Position numbers and translations under genes: made by a program. Of a stretch of 64,000 bases of DNA, positions 44,420 through 53,713 are shown piece after piece. The stretch spans positions 3,647,584 to 3,711,583 of the forward strand of contig NC_009142.1 of NCBI RefSeq assembly GCF_000062885.1, in the 5' to 3' direction. The notes beneath the pieces were generated by a model. That model did no database searches and was not told where the DNA came from. It saw only the letters and a list, made by a program, of their open reading frames with translations. Origin of the DNA: Saccharopolyspora erythraea NRRL 2338. Lineage in GTDB: Bacteria > Actinomycetota > Actinomycetes > Mycobacteriales > Pseudonocardiaceae. Within the stretch, counting starts at the first letter, position 1, and each line of letters opens with the position of its first letter.

Positions 44420-45166
44420 CTACAGCACGTCTGGCGCAGCTTTCACCATAGGCGCGTTGTGCGGTGGCGGACGGCGTGGGCGGCTTTTCGCAACGGGACC
44501 GGGAGCTGACACGTGCTCGCGCCGGGAATGCCTCGACTGCTCCGGCTCCAGCGCGGCGAACCACCTACCGTCGTGGTCGACGAGCCGGTGCAGAGCCAAA
44601 CCGGCCGACTCCGCGAGCGTGCCGATGGTGTCGGTGCCGACGATCGCCCAGCCGAACGCCCGGCTTCGCCGGGTCGGTGTGACCAGGCGCGCGGTTCCCC
44701 GCCAAGGGCCGGTGCCGGGCGGTTCGACCTCCACCCAGGCGCGGCCGTCCGGCCGCAGCAGCTCCCGGACCCGGCGCAGCAGCCGTGCCGGATCACCGCC
44801 GATGCCGATGTTGCCGTCGATCAGCAGCGCCTCGCGCCACCTGCCCTGCCCCGGCAACCTGTCGTACACGTCCCGGCACAGCGCGAGGCCACCGCGGTCG
44901 CGGGTGAGCCGCACCGCGACGGGGGAGACGTCGACGCCGAGCGCGAGGACGCCGCGTGCCGCCAGCGCGGCCACCAGCCGGCCGGGGCCGCAACCGATGT
45001 CGATGACCGGACCCCGGCACTCGTTCAGCGGCACGTGGTCGGCCGCTCCGGCCGGAGCCGACCACCGGCGCGCGGTCAGCGGGCGCACGGCGCCGTCGCT
45101 GGTGAGCAGCGTGCAGCCGGCGGCATCGGAAGCGGCACCGAAAGCGGCCTCGAACGCCCGGCTCAT
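44420..45166 (-). CDS. SAM-dependent methyltransferase of the glycosyltransferase cassette
   Basis: The 248-residue class I methyltransferase has GPVIDIGCGPGRLVAALAARGVLALGVDVSPVAVRLTRDRG (motif I), LLIDGNIGIGGDPARLLRRVRELLRPDGRAWVEVEPPG. Its ATG overlaps the stop codon of the DUF2064 gene by 4 bases, which itself overlaps the glycosyltransferase gene, so three proteins come from one mRNA. The N-terminal 50 residues (RPLTARRWSAPAGAADHVPL) are a family extension I cannot name. Its acceptor may be a sugar or lipid-linked product of the neighbouring transferases. Confidence 0.88.
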   Translation of the reverse strand: MSRAFEAAFGAASDAAGCTLLTSDGAVRPLTARRWSAPAGAADHVPLNECRGPVIDIGCGPGRLVAALAARGVLALGVDVSPVAVRLTRDRGGLALCRDVYDRLPGQGRWREALLIDGNIGIGGDPARLLRRVRELLRPDGRAWVEVEPPGTGPWRGTARLVTPTRRSRAFGWAIVGTDTIGTLAESAGLALHRLVDHDGRWFAALEPEQSRHSRREHVSAPGPVAKSRPRRPPPHNAPMVKAAPDVL

Positions 45167-45828
45167 CGCCCCGCCCCGGCCGGCACCGACGCCGCGAAGC
45201 GGGAACCCGGCACCAGTCCGGCGACCGCGACCAGATCGACCAATGTGTCCACATCGGACAGCGAGGGTAGCTCCGCTGGATCGAGTCCCGCCGAACGCAT
45301 CGCCGCGAGCGTCCGCGACCCGGTGTCGTCCCGGGATGTCGGGATTCCCCCGAGCAGCGCCGCGAACCCCGGATCGCGGAACCCCGCGGCCCACCACCCG
45401 CCGTCCTCTGCCATGCCGAGCACGGAGTCCGCAGTGGACAGCAGTCCGCACGCATGGCTCAGCAGCTCCGGGCTCACCTGCGGCGTGTCCATCCCGATCT
45501 GGAGCACGGGCGAACCGGGGTGGGCGGCGGCGGTGTCGGCGTGGGCCGCGGCCAGCCGCTCCCCGAAGCCGGTTCCCCGCTGCGGCAGCACGGTCCACCC
45601 GTCCAGCGCCGCGCGCAGTTCGTCGGCCCGCACCGCCGCGTCGAGGTCACCGGTCATGGCGATCACGGGCTGGACACCGCGCGTGGCGGCGACCGCCTCC
45701 ACGGTGTCGAGCAGGCTCGCCGCGGCGACGCCGGCCGCCTGCTCCGCGCTGAGGTCCGGGGTGAGCCGGGTCTTGGCCAGGCCGGGGACCGGCGCCTTGG
45801 CGACCACGAGCAGTGCGGTCGGCGTCAT
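45163..45828 (-). CDS. DUF2064 (TIGR04282-like) nucleotidyl/glycosyltransferase
   Basis: The 221-residue GT-A-like protein has TALLVVAKAPVPGLAKTRLTPDLSAEQAAGVAAASLLDT, LQIGMDTPQVSPELL and GMAEDGGWWAAGFRDPG, the DUF2064 hallmarks. In other bacteria it partners with a TIGR04283-like glycosyltransferase near selenoprotein or arsenosugar genes; its own reaction is unsettled. Here it is flanked by overlapping glycosyltransferase and methyltransferase genes. Confidence 0.9.
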   Translation of the reverse strand: MTPTALLVVAKAPVPGLAKTRLTPDLSAEQAAGVAAASLLDTVEAVAATRGVQPVIAMTGDLDAAVRADELRAALDGWTVLPQRGTGFGERLAAAHADTAAAHPGSPVLQIGMDTPQVSPELLSHACGLLSTADSVLGMAEDGGWWAAGFRDPGFAALLGGIPTSRDDTGSRTLAAMRSAGLDPAELPSLSDVDTLVDLVAVAGLVPGSRFAASVPAGAGR

Positions 45829-46478
45829 CGCAGCACTCCCGCCATGTCGCGGACGGCTCGTACGGTCCCGAGGACCGAGCCGGAGACCTTGGAGGTCGTG
45901 CCCGTGGCCCGGGGGCGGTAGTCGACCGGCACCTCGGCGACCCGCCATCCCGCTTCGGCGGCCCTGAGCAGCAACTCCAGCGGGTAGCCGAAGCCGCGGT
46001 CGGCGACGCCGAGCGCGAGCAGGTCGGCTCGCCGGGCCACCCGGATCGGGGCGATGTCGTGGACCGGCAGGCCGCGCCGCCGCAGCAGTCCCGCGATCAC
46101 GGCGTTGCCCGCTCGCGCGTGCCACGGCCACGCCGAGGCCGAGGTGGGCACGCGCCGTCCCGCGACAAGGTCGGCCTGGCCGTCGCGCAACCGCTCGACG
46201 AACTCCGGCAGCACCGCGGGATCCAGCGACCCGTCGGCGTCGAGCACGCACACCACTTCGGATCCGGCGGCCTCCAGCCCGCGGTGCACGGCGGCGCCGT
46301 AGCCGCGCCGGGGCTCGGCCACCACCACCGCGCCGTGCGCGGCGGCGACCTCCGGCGATCCGTCGTCGGAGCCGTTGTCGACCACGATCGGTCGGTACCC
46401 GGCGGGCATCGCGGCGAGCACGGAGGGCAGCGCGGCGGCTTCGTCGAGGCACGGGAGCACCACGTCGATTGCATTCAT
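45825..46478 (-). CDS. Family 2 glycosyltransferase
   Basis: The 217-residue GT-A enzyme has IDVVLPCLDEAAALPSVLAAMPAGYRPIVVDNGSDDGSPEV, VCVLDADGSLDPAVLPEFV (DXD-like), and RVPTSASAWPWHARAGNAVIAGLL. It has no membrane helices and resembles dolichyl-phosphate-sugar synthase relatives shortened at the C-terminus. It is the first gene of the overlapping three-gene operon. ATG 46478 was chosen over an in-frame GTG at 46496. It is divergent from the polytopic membrane gene. Confidence 0.9.
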   Translation of the reverse strand: MNAIDVVLPCLDEAAALPSVLAAMPAGYRPIVVDNGSDDGSPEVAAAHGAVVVAEPRRGYGAAVHRGLEAAGSEVVCVLDADGSLDPAVLPEFVERLRDGQADLVAGRRVPTSASAWPWHARAGNAVIAGLLRRRGLPVHDIAPIRVARRADLLALGVADRGFGYPLELLLRAAEAGWRVAEVPVDYRPRATGTTSKVSGSVLGTVRAVRDMAGVLR

Positions 46479-46584
46479 GGCCGGAGTGTCGCCCACTGTG
46501 GAAAGCCTGGAAAGCGCTGCGGTGCTTAAGAAATCATGACGTCGCGGGAAGTCTTACGAAGTTCTGACGGATGCCCGCGCGGCG

Positions 46585-46613
46585 TTGGCACGCCCGGGCG
46601 GCGGGACTAGGTT
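46585..46613 (+). promoter_or_regulatory. Promoter of the polytopic membrane gene, leaderless GTG start
   Basis: TTGGCA (46585-46590) and TAGGTT (46608-46613) are separated by exactly 17 bases, and GTG 46621 follows seven bases after the -10. This is one of the best promoters in the window. Confidence 0.7.
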
Positions 46614-46620
46614 CGCGCGA

Positions 46621-47925
46621 GTGCCATCCCCACGACTCCGCGGCGACCTCGTCGCGTTCGCCGCCGCGCTCTGCGTCATCGCCGCCGCCGCCGTGACAGG
46701 CGATCAGCTCAACCGCGCGGGTGTTCCGCTCTTCGCCGACAGCGCCCCGATCTTCGGGTTCGTCTCACCGCACTTCGGCCCCGGGACGTTGCCCGCGGTG
46801 GTGACGGCGGTCGCGGTCGTCGCGTTCGGCCCGTCACTCGCCGAACGCCTGAGCTGGCCGCTCCTGCTCGCGGCGGGCTACGCGGCATCGCTGTGCTGGA
46901 CGTTCTTCCTGGCTCTGGTGGAGGGCTGGCACGACGGCATCGCCCTCCGCCTGACCCACGAGCCGGAGTACCTGCACGACGTGCCGCGCGTGACCGACAT
47001 CCCGGCGATGCTCAGCGGCTTCACCGACCACATCCTGGCCTTCCAGCCCGGCTCGTGGACCGTGCACGTCTCCGGCCACCCGCCCGGCGCCCTGCTGACC
47101 TACGTGTGGCTGGACCGCATCGGCCTCGGCGGCGGGGCGTGGGCCGCCGCGCTGTCGCTGCTGGTGGGCTCGCTGGCCGCGGTCGCGGTGGCGGTGGCCG
47201 TCCGCGCGCTGGCCGGTGCCGACGCCGCGCGGGCGGCGCTGCCGTTCCTGGTGCTGTTCCCCGGCGCGGTGTGGGTGGGCGTCTCGGCGGACGGCGTGTT
47301 CATGGGGGTGGTCGCGACCGGCGTCGCGCTGTTCACCCTGGGCGCCACGGGCCGGGGCCTGCGGGCCGACGCCGCTGCCGTGGCCGGTGGCGTGCTGCTG
47401 AGCTGGGGGATCTTCCTCAACTACGGGCTCGTCCTCATGGCGCCGTTCGTCGTCGGCGTGGCGCTGCTGACCAGGCGGGTCCGGCCGCTGCTGCTGGGCG
47501 CCGCGGGCGCGGTGACCGTGGTGCTGGCCTTCGCCGCCGCGGGGTTCTGGTGGCTCGACGGCTACCACCTGGTGGTCGAGCGCTACCACCAGGGAGAATT
47601 CGCACTGCGCCCCTACAGCTACTGGGTGTGGGGCAACGTGGGCGCCCTGCTGCTGTCGGCGGGGCCGGTGGCCGCCGTGATCGCACGGCGGGCGGCGGTC
47701 ACGCGCACGGCGGTGGCGGTGCCGGTCGCCGCCGCGGCCGTCGCGGTGCTGGCCGCCGACATCTCCGGGCTGAGCAAGGCCGAGGTGGAGCGGATCTGGC
47801 TGCCGTTCGCGGTGTGGTTCTGCGCCGGGGCCGCGCTGCTCCCGCGCGCCCACCGCCGGGGCTGGCTGGCGGTGCAGGCGGTGACCGCGCTCGCGGTCAA
47901 CCACCTGGTGGTGACGAACTGGTGA
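46621..47925 (+). CDS. Polytopic membrane protein, GT-C-like
   Basis: The 434-residue protein has about ten or eleven membrane segments (for example LVAFAAALCVIAAAAV, LPAVVTAVAVVAFG, LLLAAGYAASLCWTFFLALV, GAVWVGVSADGVFMGVVATGVALFTLG) and a large loop with WTVHVSGHPPGALLTYVWLDRIGLGG. The fold suggests a GT-C-type lipid-linked glycosyltransferase, but no DXD-like motif is decisive. It leads an operon with the response regulator and kinase genes (5-base and 3-base gaps). Confidence 0.85.
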   Translation: MPSPRLRGDLVAFAAALCVIAAAAVTGDQLNRAGVPLFADSAPIFGFVSPHFGPGTLPAVVTAVAVVAFGPSLAERLSWPLLLAAGYAASLCWTFFLALVEGWHDGIALRLTHEPEYLHDVPRVTDIPAMLSGFTDHILAFQPGSWTVHVSGHPPGALLTYVWLDRIGLGGGAWAAALSLLVGSLAAVAVAVAVRALAGADAARAALPFLVLFPGAVWVGVSADGVFMGVVATGVALFTLGATGRGLRADAAAVAGGVLLSWGIFLNYGLVLMAPFVVGVALLTRRVRPLLLGAAGAVTVVLAFAAAGFWWLDGYHLVVERYHQGEFALRPYSYWVWGNVGALLLSAGPVAAVIARRAAVTRTAVAVPVAAAAVAVLAADISGLSKAEVERIWLPFAVWFCAGAALLPRAHRRGWLAVQAVTALAVNHLVVTNW

Positions 47926-47930
47926 GGTCG

Positions 47931-48635
47931 ATGGTCATGGACGCGGAGGCGGCGGCGCGGGTGCTCGTCGTCGACGACGACACCTCGGTGCGCGACGTCG
48001 TGCGGCGCTACCTGCAACGGGCCGGTTACGCGGTGGAGCTGGCCGGTGACGGCGAGACCGCCCTGCGGTTGCACGCCGAGCGCAAGCCGGACCTGGTCGT
48101 GCTCGACCTGATGCTGCCCGGCGTCGGCGGGCTTGAGGTCTGCCGGCGGCTGCGGGAGCGCGGCGAGGTGCCGGTGGTGATGCTCACCGCGCTGGGCGAG
48201 GAGTCCGACCGCGTGGTGGGCCTGGAACAGGGGGCCGACGACTACGTGGTCAAGCCGTTCAGCCCGCGCGAGCTGGTGCTGCGGGTCGCCTCCATCCTGC
48301 GGCGGGCGCGGACCTCCCAGCCGGCCGAGGGCGAGGTCCTCACCGACGGCGCGCTGCGGCTGGACCTCGACGCCAGGCGCGGCACGCTCGACGGCGGCGA
48401 GCTGGCGCTGACCGGCAGGGAGTTCGACCTGCTGGTCTTCCTGCTGCGCCATCCCGGTCGCGCGTTCTCCCGCGCCGAGCTGCTGGAGCAGGTGTGGGGC
48501 TGGAGCTTCGGCGACCACTCCACCGTGACCGTCCACATGAGACGACTGCGGGAGAAGGTCGAACCCGACCCCGCGCGCCCGGTGCGCATCAACACCGTGT
48601 GGGGCGTCGGCTACCGCTACGACCCGGTGAGGTGA
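47931..48635 (+). CDS. OmpR/PhoB family response regulator
   Basis: The 234-residue regulator has receiver VLVVDDDTSVRDVVRRYLQRAGY, phospho-Asp in DLVVLDLMLPGVGG, Lys in DDYVVKPFSPREL, and a winged-helix DNA-binding domain ALTGREFDLLVFLLRHPGRAFSRAELLEQVWGW then TVTVHMRRLREKVEPDPARPVRINTVWGVGYRY. It follows the membrane gene by five bases and precedes the kinase by three. Confidence 0.95.
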   Translation: MVMDAEAAARVLVVDDDTSVRDVVRRYLQRAGYAVELAGDGETALRLHAERKPDLVVLDLMLPGVGGLEVCRRLRERGEVPVVMLTALGEESDRVVGLEQGADDYVVKPFSPRELVLRVASILRRARTSQPAEGEVLTDGALRLDLDARRGTLDGGELALTGREFDLLVFLLRHPGRAFSRAELLEQVWGWSFGDHSTVTVHMRRLREKVEPDPARPVRINTVWGVGYRYDPVR

Positions 48636-48638
48636 GGG

Positions 48639-49688
48639 ATGGACGTCGACATGCCGGGCATGCTCACCGAGCTGACCCACGTCGTCCCCTACGCGATCGG
48701 CCTGTCCCTGCCGGTCGCCCTGGTCGGTGCGGCCGTGCTCTACGTGCTGCGGGGGCGGTCGCTGACCACCGCGCTGACCGTGCTGGTCCTGGTGCCGCTG
48801 GCGGCCACGCTGACCGGCGTCCTGGGCGTCACCGGCTTCATGTTCGGTCCGATGATGACCACCGTCGTGGTGGTGTGCACGGCGGTGGCCGTGGTGACCG
48901 TGCCGCTGGCGGTGCTGCTGGGGCGCAGCATCGCTCGCCGAAGCGTCTGGGAGCGCGAGGCCCGCGCGCGGGAACGCGCGGCCGAGGCGTCGCGCCGCGA
49001 ACTGGTCGCGTGGATCAGCCACGACCTGCGCACCCCGCTCGCGGGCATCCGCGCCATGGCCGAGGCGCTCTCCGACGGCGTGGTGGCCGGACCCGAGGAG
49101 GTGTGCGAGTACGCCGGCCGCATCCACGGGGAGGCGCAGCGTCTCGCGGGAATGGTCGACGATCTCTTCGAGCTGTCGCGCATCAACGCCGGGGCGTTGC
49201 AGCTCAGCTTCTCGGCGGTGCCGCTGCACGACGTGGTCGGCGAGGCCGTGGCGGCGGAGAACCCGGCCGCCCGCAACCGGGGCGTCCGGCTCAGCACCGT
49301 GGACAGCGACTGGCCGGTGGTTTCCGGCAGCGACGCCGAACTGGCACGTGTCGTGCGCAACCTGCTCTCCAACGCCATCCGCCACACGCCGGCGGACGGC
49401 GCGGTGGTCCTGGCCGCCGGACACGACGGCGCCCACGGCTGGCTGCGGGTCGACGACGCCTGCGGCGGAATCCCGGCCGGGGACCTGGAGCGCGTCTTCG
49501 ACGTGGCCTTCCGCGGCACCACGTCCCGGTCGCAGTCGGGCGGCCAGACCGGAGCCGGGATCGGGCTGGCCATCGCCCAGGGTCTCGTGCACGCCCACGA
49601 CGGCACGATCACCGCGCGCAACCACGGTCCCGGCTGCCGGTTCGAAGTCCGGCTACCGCTGGCCCAAGCCGCTCACGGGAGCCCTTAG
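48639..49688 (+). CDS. Sensor histidine kinase of the OmpR pair (HisKA)
   Basis: The 349-residue kinase has two to three membrane segments ([71 protein letters not shown]), so little outside sensing domain; an HisKA phosphoacceptor [21 protein letters not shown] (His near 127); and a full ATPase with [33 protein letters not shown] and [18 protein letters not shown]. The short loops suggest that it senses within the membrane or through a partner such as the polytopic protein upstream. Confidence 0.93.
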   Translation: MDVDMPGMLTELTHVVPYAIGLSLPVALVGAAVLYVLRGRSLTTALTVLVLVPLAATLTGVLGVTGFMFGPMMTTVVVVCTAVAVVTVPLAVLLGRSIARRSVWEREARARERAAEASRRELVAWISHDLRTPLAGIRAMAEALSDGVVAGPEEVCEYAGRIHGEAQRLAGMVDDLFELSRINAGALQLSFSAVPLHDVVGEAVAAENPAARNRGVRLSTVDSDWPVVSGSDAELARVVRNLLSNAIRHTPADGAVVLAAGHDGAHGWLRVDDACGGIPAGDLERVFDVAFRGTTSRSQSGGQTGAGIGLAIAQGLVHAHDGTITARNHGPGCRFEVRLPLAQAAHGSP

Positions 49689-49769
49689 AACTGCTCCAGG
49701 TCCGACGTTGCCGGCAGACGCGGTTGCTGAGCAGGACCCTTTCCGGGGCGCTCGGCCGCCCGAAAAGAC

Positions 49770-50837
49770 TCACGGGGTGTGAGCCTCGCTCAACGTGACG
49801 GGAGCCCGCAGCGGGTCGCTCGCGAACGCCGTCATCCCCTCGCGGAAGCCGATCTCGGCCCGGAAGTCCAGCACCCGGCGCGCCTTGGCCGGATCGGCCA
49901 CCACGTGGCGCACGTCGTTGGGCCTCGCCCCGCCGACGATGCGGGGCCGGGGACCGCCGAAGGCGCGGGACAGTTCCTCGGCCATGTCGCCGATCGTGTG
50001 CGGCTGGCCGGAGCAGACGTTGACCGCCTCCAGCCCGCCCGCCGGGGGCGCCGCCTCGACGGCCAGCGCGTTGGCCGCGGCCACGTCGTGGACGTGGACG
50101 AAGTCGCGCCGCTGGCGGCCGTCCTCCAGCACCAGCGGTGCCTCCCCGCGTTGCAGAGCCGACCGGAACAGCGATGCCACGCCCGCGTACGGCGTCCCGC
50201 TGGGCATTCTCGGCCCGTAGACGTTGTGGTAGCGCAGCGCCCACACGCCGCCACCCGTCTGCCGCGCCCACGCGGCGGCCAGGTGCTCCTGCGCGAGCTT
50301 GGTCGCGGCGTAGGTGCTCCGCGGGTCGAGCGGAGCGTCCTCGGGTACCAGGTCCGGGTCCAGGACCGCGCCGCAGGACGGGCAGCGGGGGTCGTAGCGC
50401 CCGGCGTCGAGATCGTCCTGCCTGCGCGCCGACGGTCGCACCACGCCGTGCTCCGGGCACCGGTAGCGCCCCTCGCCGTAGACGACCATGGACGAGGCCA
50501 GCACGAGCCGGCCGACGCCGGTGGCGTGCATCGCCGCGAGCAGGACGGCGGTCGCGTGGTCGTTGTGGGAGGCGTAGTCGGGCATGTCCGACGGGTCCAC
50601 CCCGTGGCCGACCATCGCCGCCTGGTGGCACACCACCTCCACACCGGAGAGCAGGTCGCGAACCAGCTCGGCGTCGCGCACGTCGCCGTGCACCAGGTGG
50701 TGGCCGATGTCGGGAGCGGTGGAATGGGCCTGCGGCAGCAGCGCGTCGAGCAGCACGACGTCGTGGCCGCGTCCGGCCAGCGCGTCGGCGACGTGTGAGC
50801 CGATGAATCCGGCAGCGCCGGTGACGAGAATCCGCAC
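49770..50837 (-). CDS. NAD-dependent epimerase/dehydratase with a zinc-ribbon insert
   Basis: The 355-residue extended SDR starts VRILVTGAAGFIGSHVADALAGRGHDVVLLD (NAD-binding Gly-X-X-Gly-X-X-Gly), has the active-site Tyr-X-X-X-Lys in RSTYAATKLAQEHLA, and RYHNVYGPRMPSGTPYAGVAS. Between them, near residues 120-160, is an insert with RCPEHG and PRCPSCGAVLD, a Cys/His pair pattern that could bind zinc. The substrate is probably a nucleotide sugar. The GTG start follows TACGGT by seven bases, so the transcript may be leaderless. It is divergent from the molybdopterin oxidoreductase gene. Confidence 0.88.
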   Translation of the reverse strand: MRILVTGAAGFIGSHVADALAGRGHDVVLLDALLPQAHSTAPDIGHHLVHGDVRDAELVRDLLSGVEVVCHQAAMVGHGVDPSDMPDYASHNDHATAVLLAAMHATGVGRLVLASSMVVYGEGRYRCPEHGVVRPSARRQDDLDAGRYDPRCPSCGAVLDPDLVPEDAPLDPRSTYAATKLAQEHLAAAWARQTGGGVWALRYHNVYGPRMPSGTPYAGVASLFRSALQRGEAPLVLEDGRQRRDFVHVHDVAAANALAVEAAPPAGGLEAVNVCSGQPHTIGDMAEELSRAFGGPRPRIVGGARPNDVRHVVADPAKARRVLDFRAEIGFREGMTAFASDPLRAPVTLSEAHTP

Positions 50838-50976
50838 GGCCCCGACCGTAGGAGCCGGTCGGCCGCCACGGCAGGGCATGGGCGCTCACGTCACCGAATG
50901 GTCATTGCTCTTACGCGTTCCTTACGGGTACGGCTCCGCGGTGGTCGCGCGCCCGCATCGGCGTTCGAATGGAGTC

Positions 50977-52494
50977 ATGACTGCACCTGCACCTCGGGGA
51001 CGGGCCGCTTTCGCGGGGCTGGCGGGCGCGGGCTCCGCGCTCGCGGCCGGCCACCTCGTCGCCGGGCTGGCCGGCATGCCCACCTCCTCGCCCCTGGTGG
51101 CGGTCGGCAACAGCGCGATCGACCTCGCCCCGACCCCGCTCAAGGAGTTCGCCGTCCGCACGTTCGGCACGGCCGACAAGATCGTGCTGCTGACCGGCAT
51201 GGCCGTCATCATCGCGGCGCTGGCCGTGGTGGCCGGGCTGATCTCCCGGCGGAGCCGGCTGCCGGGGTCGGTTCTGATCGGTGCGTTCGGGGTTCTCGGT
51301 GCGGTCGCGGTGGCTGCCCGCCCGGACTTCACCACCCCGGCCCTGGTGGCCCCGGTCATGGCGCTGATCGCCGGGCTGGTCGTGTTCGCCCTGTTGATGG
51401 CTCGCGGCAGGTCGGCGGTCGACGGGGAGACGTCGGAGGATCGGCGGCGGTTCCTCACCACCTCGGCGGCGGTGGTCGTCGGTGCCGGTGTCGCGGGTGC
51501 GGCGGGCACCGCGCTCGGCCGAGGCGCGGGCGCCGACACCTCGCGGCGACTGGTCGGCGCGCGGATTCCCGGCGTCACCGCGCCACCGCCCGGCGCCGAC
51601 TTCGCCGTGTCCGGCACGCCGACGTTCCTCACGACCAACCGGGACTTCTACCGCATCGACACCGCCCTGACCGTCCCGCAACTGCGCGTCGAGGACTGGC
51701 GGCTGCGCCTGCACGGCATGGTGGAGCGGGAAATGGTGCTGACCTTCGACGACCTGGTGCGACGACCGCTCATCACCCGGTCGATCACCCTGGCCTGCGT
51801 GTCCAACCCGGTCGGCGGCCCCTACATCTCCACCGCCGAGTTCCACGGCGTCCGAGTCCGCGACCTGCTCCTGGAGGCAGGCGTTCGCCCCGGCGCTCAG
51901 CAGCTCTTCACCACCAGCGCCGACGGGTTCGACACCGGCACACCACTGGACGTGCTGCTCGAACCCGACCGCGACGCCCTGCTCGCGGTGGGCATGAACG
52001 GTGAGCCGTTGCCCGCCGAGCACGGCTTCCCGGTGCGCATGGTCGTGCCGGGTCTCTACGGCTACGTCTCGGCGACCAAGTGGCTGGTCGACGCCGAGGT
52101 CACGACCTTCGACCGGCAGCACTACTGGGAGAAGAGAGGATGGGCCAAGCAGGGGCCGATCAAGACCCAGTCCCGCATCGACCGGCCCAGGCGGCGCGAC
52201 TCGCTGCCCGCCGGACCGGTGACCGCGGCCGGGATCGCGTGGGCCCAGCACACCGGCATCGATCGCGTGGAAGTGCGCGTCGACGGCGGTCCGTGGCGGA
52301 CCGCGGAGCTGGCCACCGACGTCAGCCGCGACACCTGGCGGATGTGGCGCGTCACCTTCCACCTCGGTCCCGGGGAGCACACCGTGCAGTGCCGGGCCAC
52401 CGACCGCGCCGGTCACACCCAGCCGGAACAGCGCCGACCGGTCCTGCCCGACGGCGCGACCGGCTGGCACTCGGTGACCTTCACCTGCGCGTGA
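50977..52494 (+). CDS. Membrane-anchored SuoX-type molybdopterin oxidoreductase
   Basis: The 505-residue protein has four membrane segments in the first 145 residues, then a twin-Arg-like DRRRFLTTSAAVVVGAGVAGAAG near 155-178, the Moco domain with SITLACVSNPVGGPYISTAEFHGV (Mo-ligand Cys near 274), GYVSATKWLVDAEV and a C-terminal dimerisation-like domain. It is a periplasmic-side sulfite oxidase/YedY relative with its own multi-helix anchor, so it may pass electrons to the quinone pool directly. The substrate is unknown. It is divergent from the epimerase. Confidence 0.9.
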   Translation: MTAPAPRGRAAFAGLAGAGSALAAGHLVAGLAGMPTSSPLVAVGNSAIDLAPTPLKEFAVRTFGTADKIVLLTGMAVIIAALAVVAGLISRRSRLPGSVLIGAFGVLGAVAVAARPDFTTPALVAPVMALIAGLVVFALLMARGRSAVDGETSEDRRRFLTTSAAVVVGAGVAGAAGTALGRGAGADTSRRLVGARIPGVTAPPPGADFAVSGTPTFLTTNRDFYRIDTALTVPQLRVEDWRLRLHGMVEREMVLTFDDLVRRPLITRSITLACVSNPVGGPYISTAEFHGVRVRDLLLEAGVRPGAQQLFTTSADGFDTGTPLDVLLEPDRDALLAVGMNGEPLPAEHGFPVRMVVPGLYGYVSATKWLVDAEVTTFDRQHYWEKRGWAKQGPIKTQSRIDRPRRRDSLPAGPVTAAGIAWAQHTGIDRVEVRVDGGPWRTAELATDVSRDTWRMWRVTFHLGPGEHTVQCRATDRAGHTQPEQRRPVLPDGATGWHSVTFTCA

Positions 52495-52687
52495 CGGCGG
52501 CCGGTCGGCGCAGGCTGCGGACGAAGTCCGCCCAGCGGGCGGGGGAGAAGGCCAGCACCCCGCCCTCGGGCCGCTTGGAGTCCCGGACGCCGACTACCGG
52601 CCCGGCGAAAGCCACCTCGACGCAGTTCAGGTCCGTGCTCCGGCTGCTCTTCTTCCAGCCCGCGTTGGTCAGATCCGGCATGTGCAA
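52481..52687 (-). CDS. DUF397 protein
   Basis: The 68-residue DUF397 domain protein has NAGWKKSSRSTDLNCVEVAFAGPVVGVRDSKRPEGGVLAFSPARWADFVRSLR, typical of BldB/WhiJ-associated actinobacterial proteins. The TTG start is favoured by AGGAG upstream; an ATG two codons later is the alternative. It lies 15 bases after the frameshifted XRE regulator, the usual gene order. Confidence 0.92.
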   Translation of the reverse strand: MHMPDLTNAGWKKSSRSTDLNCVEVAFAGPVVGVRDSKRPEGGVLAFSPARWADFVRSLRRPAAVTRR

Positions 52688-52702
52688 GACGTATCTCCTC
52701 GG

Positions 52703-53547
52703 TCAGTGCTCGGCAGCGACGCTGCTGATCAGGTCGCGCGTTGCAGCGGGTGCAAGGGCCGAGCCCAGAATGTTGCGCAACGCCATCCGGTACGACGCCA
52801 AGTCTGCCTCTTCCTCGAGGAACAACGCCGTGACGTGGTTCTCCACGAAAACGATGTCGGGTTCCTCTTGGTATTCCAGCAACAGGAACGCGCCGTAGAG
52901 GCCGTCGTAGGCCCCCGCTGACCGGGGCACCACCCGCATCGTGACGTTGCTGGCCTCGCTCACGGTCAGGAGGTGCTGGAGCTGGCGCTTCATCGCCGCG
53001 GGACCGCAGATTGCCCTCCGCAGCACGTTCTCGTCGAACACCGCGAGGTATTGCGGAGGGCGTGGTCGGCTCAGAAGGATCTGCCTGGACATTCGCGTGA
53101 CGACGAGTTTGTCGAGTTCGGCCTCGCTCAGCGTGCTGTCGCGGCCCTGAAAGACGCGCGGATGTACTCCGCCGTCTGGAGCAATCCGGGCACGACCACC
53201 TGCTCGAAGTTCTGGATCCTGCTGGCCTTGGACTCGAACTCGATGAAGTTCTTCCACCTGTGCGGCAGGTCGTACTGCCGCTCCCACCAGCCCTTCTCGT
53301 CCGACTTCTTCGCCAGCTCCACGATCGCCCGGCGTTCCGCCGCCGGTACGTGGTAGAGGCCGAGCAGGGCCGCCACGTCCTCGATCTGGAAGCCCGACGC
53401 GCCGGTTTCGATGCGGCTGATCTTGCTGCCCGACACGCCGAGCTTCGCTCCGGCGTCGCTGCAACTTAGCCCGGCCGTTTCGCGGTAACGTCTGAGCTCG
53501 TTGGCGATCTGCCGGGAACGGACGGACGTGTGGCGGTTTCCTGGCAC
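52703..53547 (-). pseudogene. Frameshifted XRE/DUF5753 regulator (WhiJ-like)
   Basis: The N-terminal frame gives SRQIANELRRYRETAGLSCSDAGAKLGVSGSKISRIETG (XRE helix-turn-helix) and the start of DUF5753, FEQVVVPGLLQTAEYIRASF, then stops. The rest, GRDSTLSEAELDKLVVTRMSRQILLSRP and the DUF5753 core with AVFDENVLRRAI and FVENHVTALFLEEEADLASYR, lies in another frame. The break is near 53147-53160, next to a CTTTCAGG stretch. A one-base indel explains it. It could be a real pseudogene, programmed frameshift or sequencing error. GTG 53547 has AGGAGA upstream. Confidence 0.8.
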
Positions 53548-53713
53548 GGCGGCATCTCCTGGATTTCGCGCAGTGGGCGTTCCATGATCCCGCGCTCGCA
53601 CATCGGTCCACAATGACCGGATCGGATGAGTGCGTGCTGGTATTGCATCGTGCGAGGTTCGCGGTGTCAGGCCCGTTTACCAGGGTGCAATCCGAAAGAT
53701 CGGGACGTCTGCT

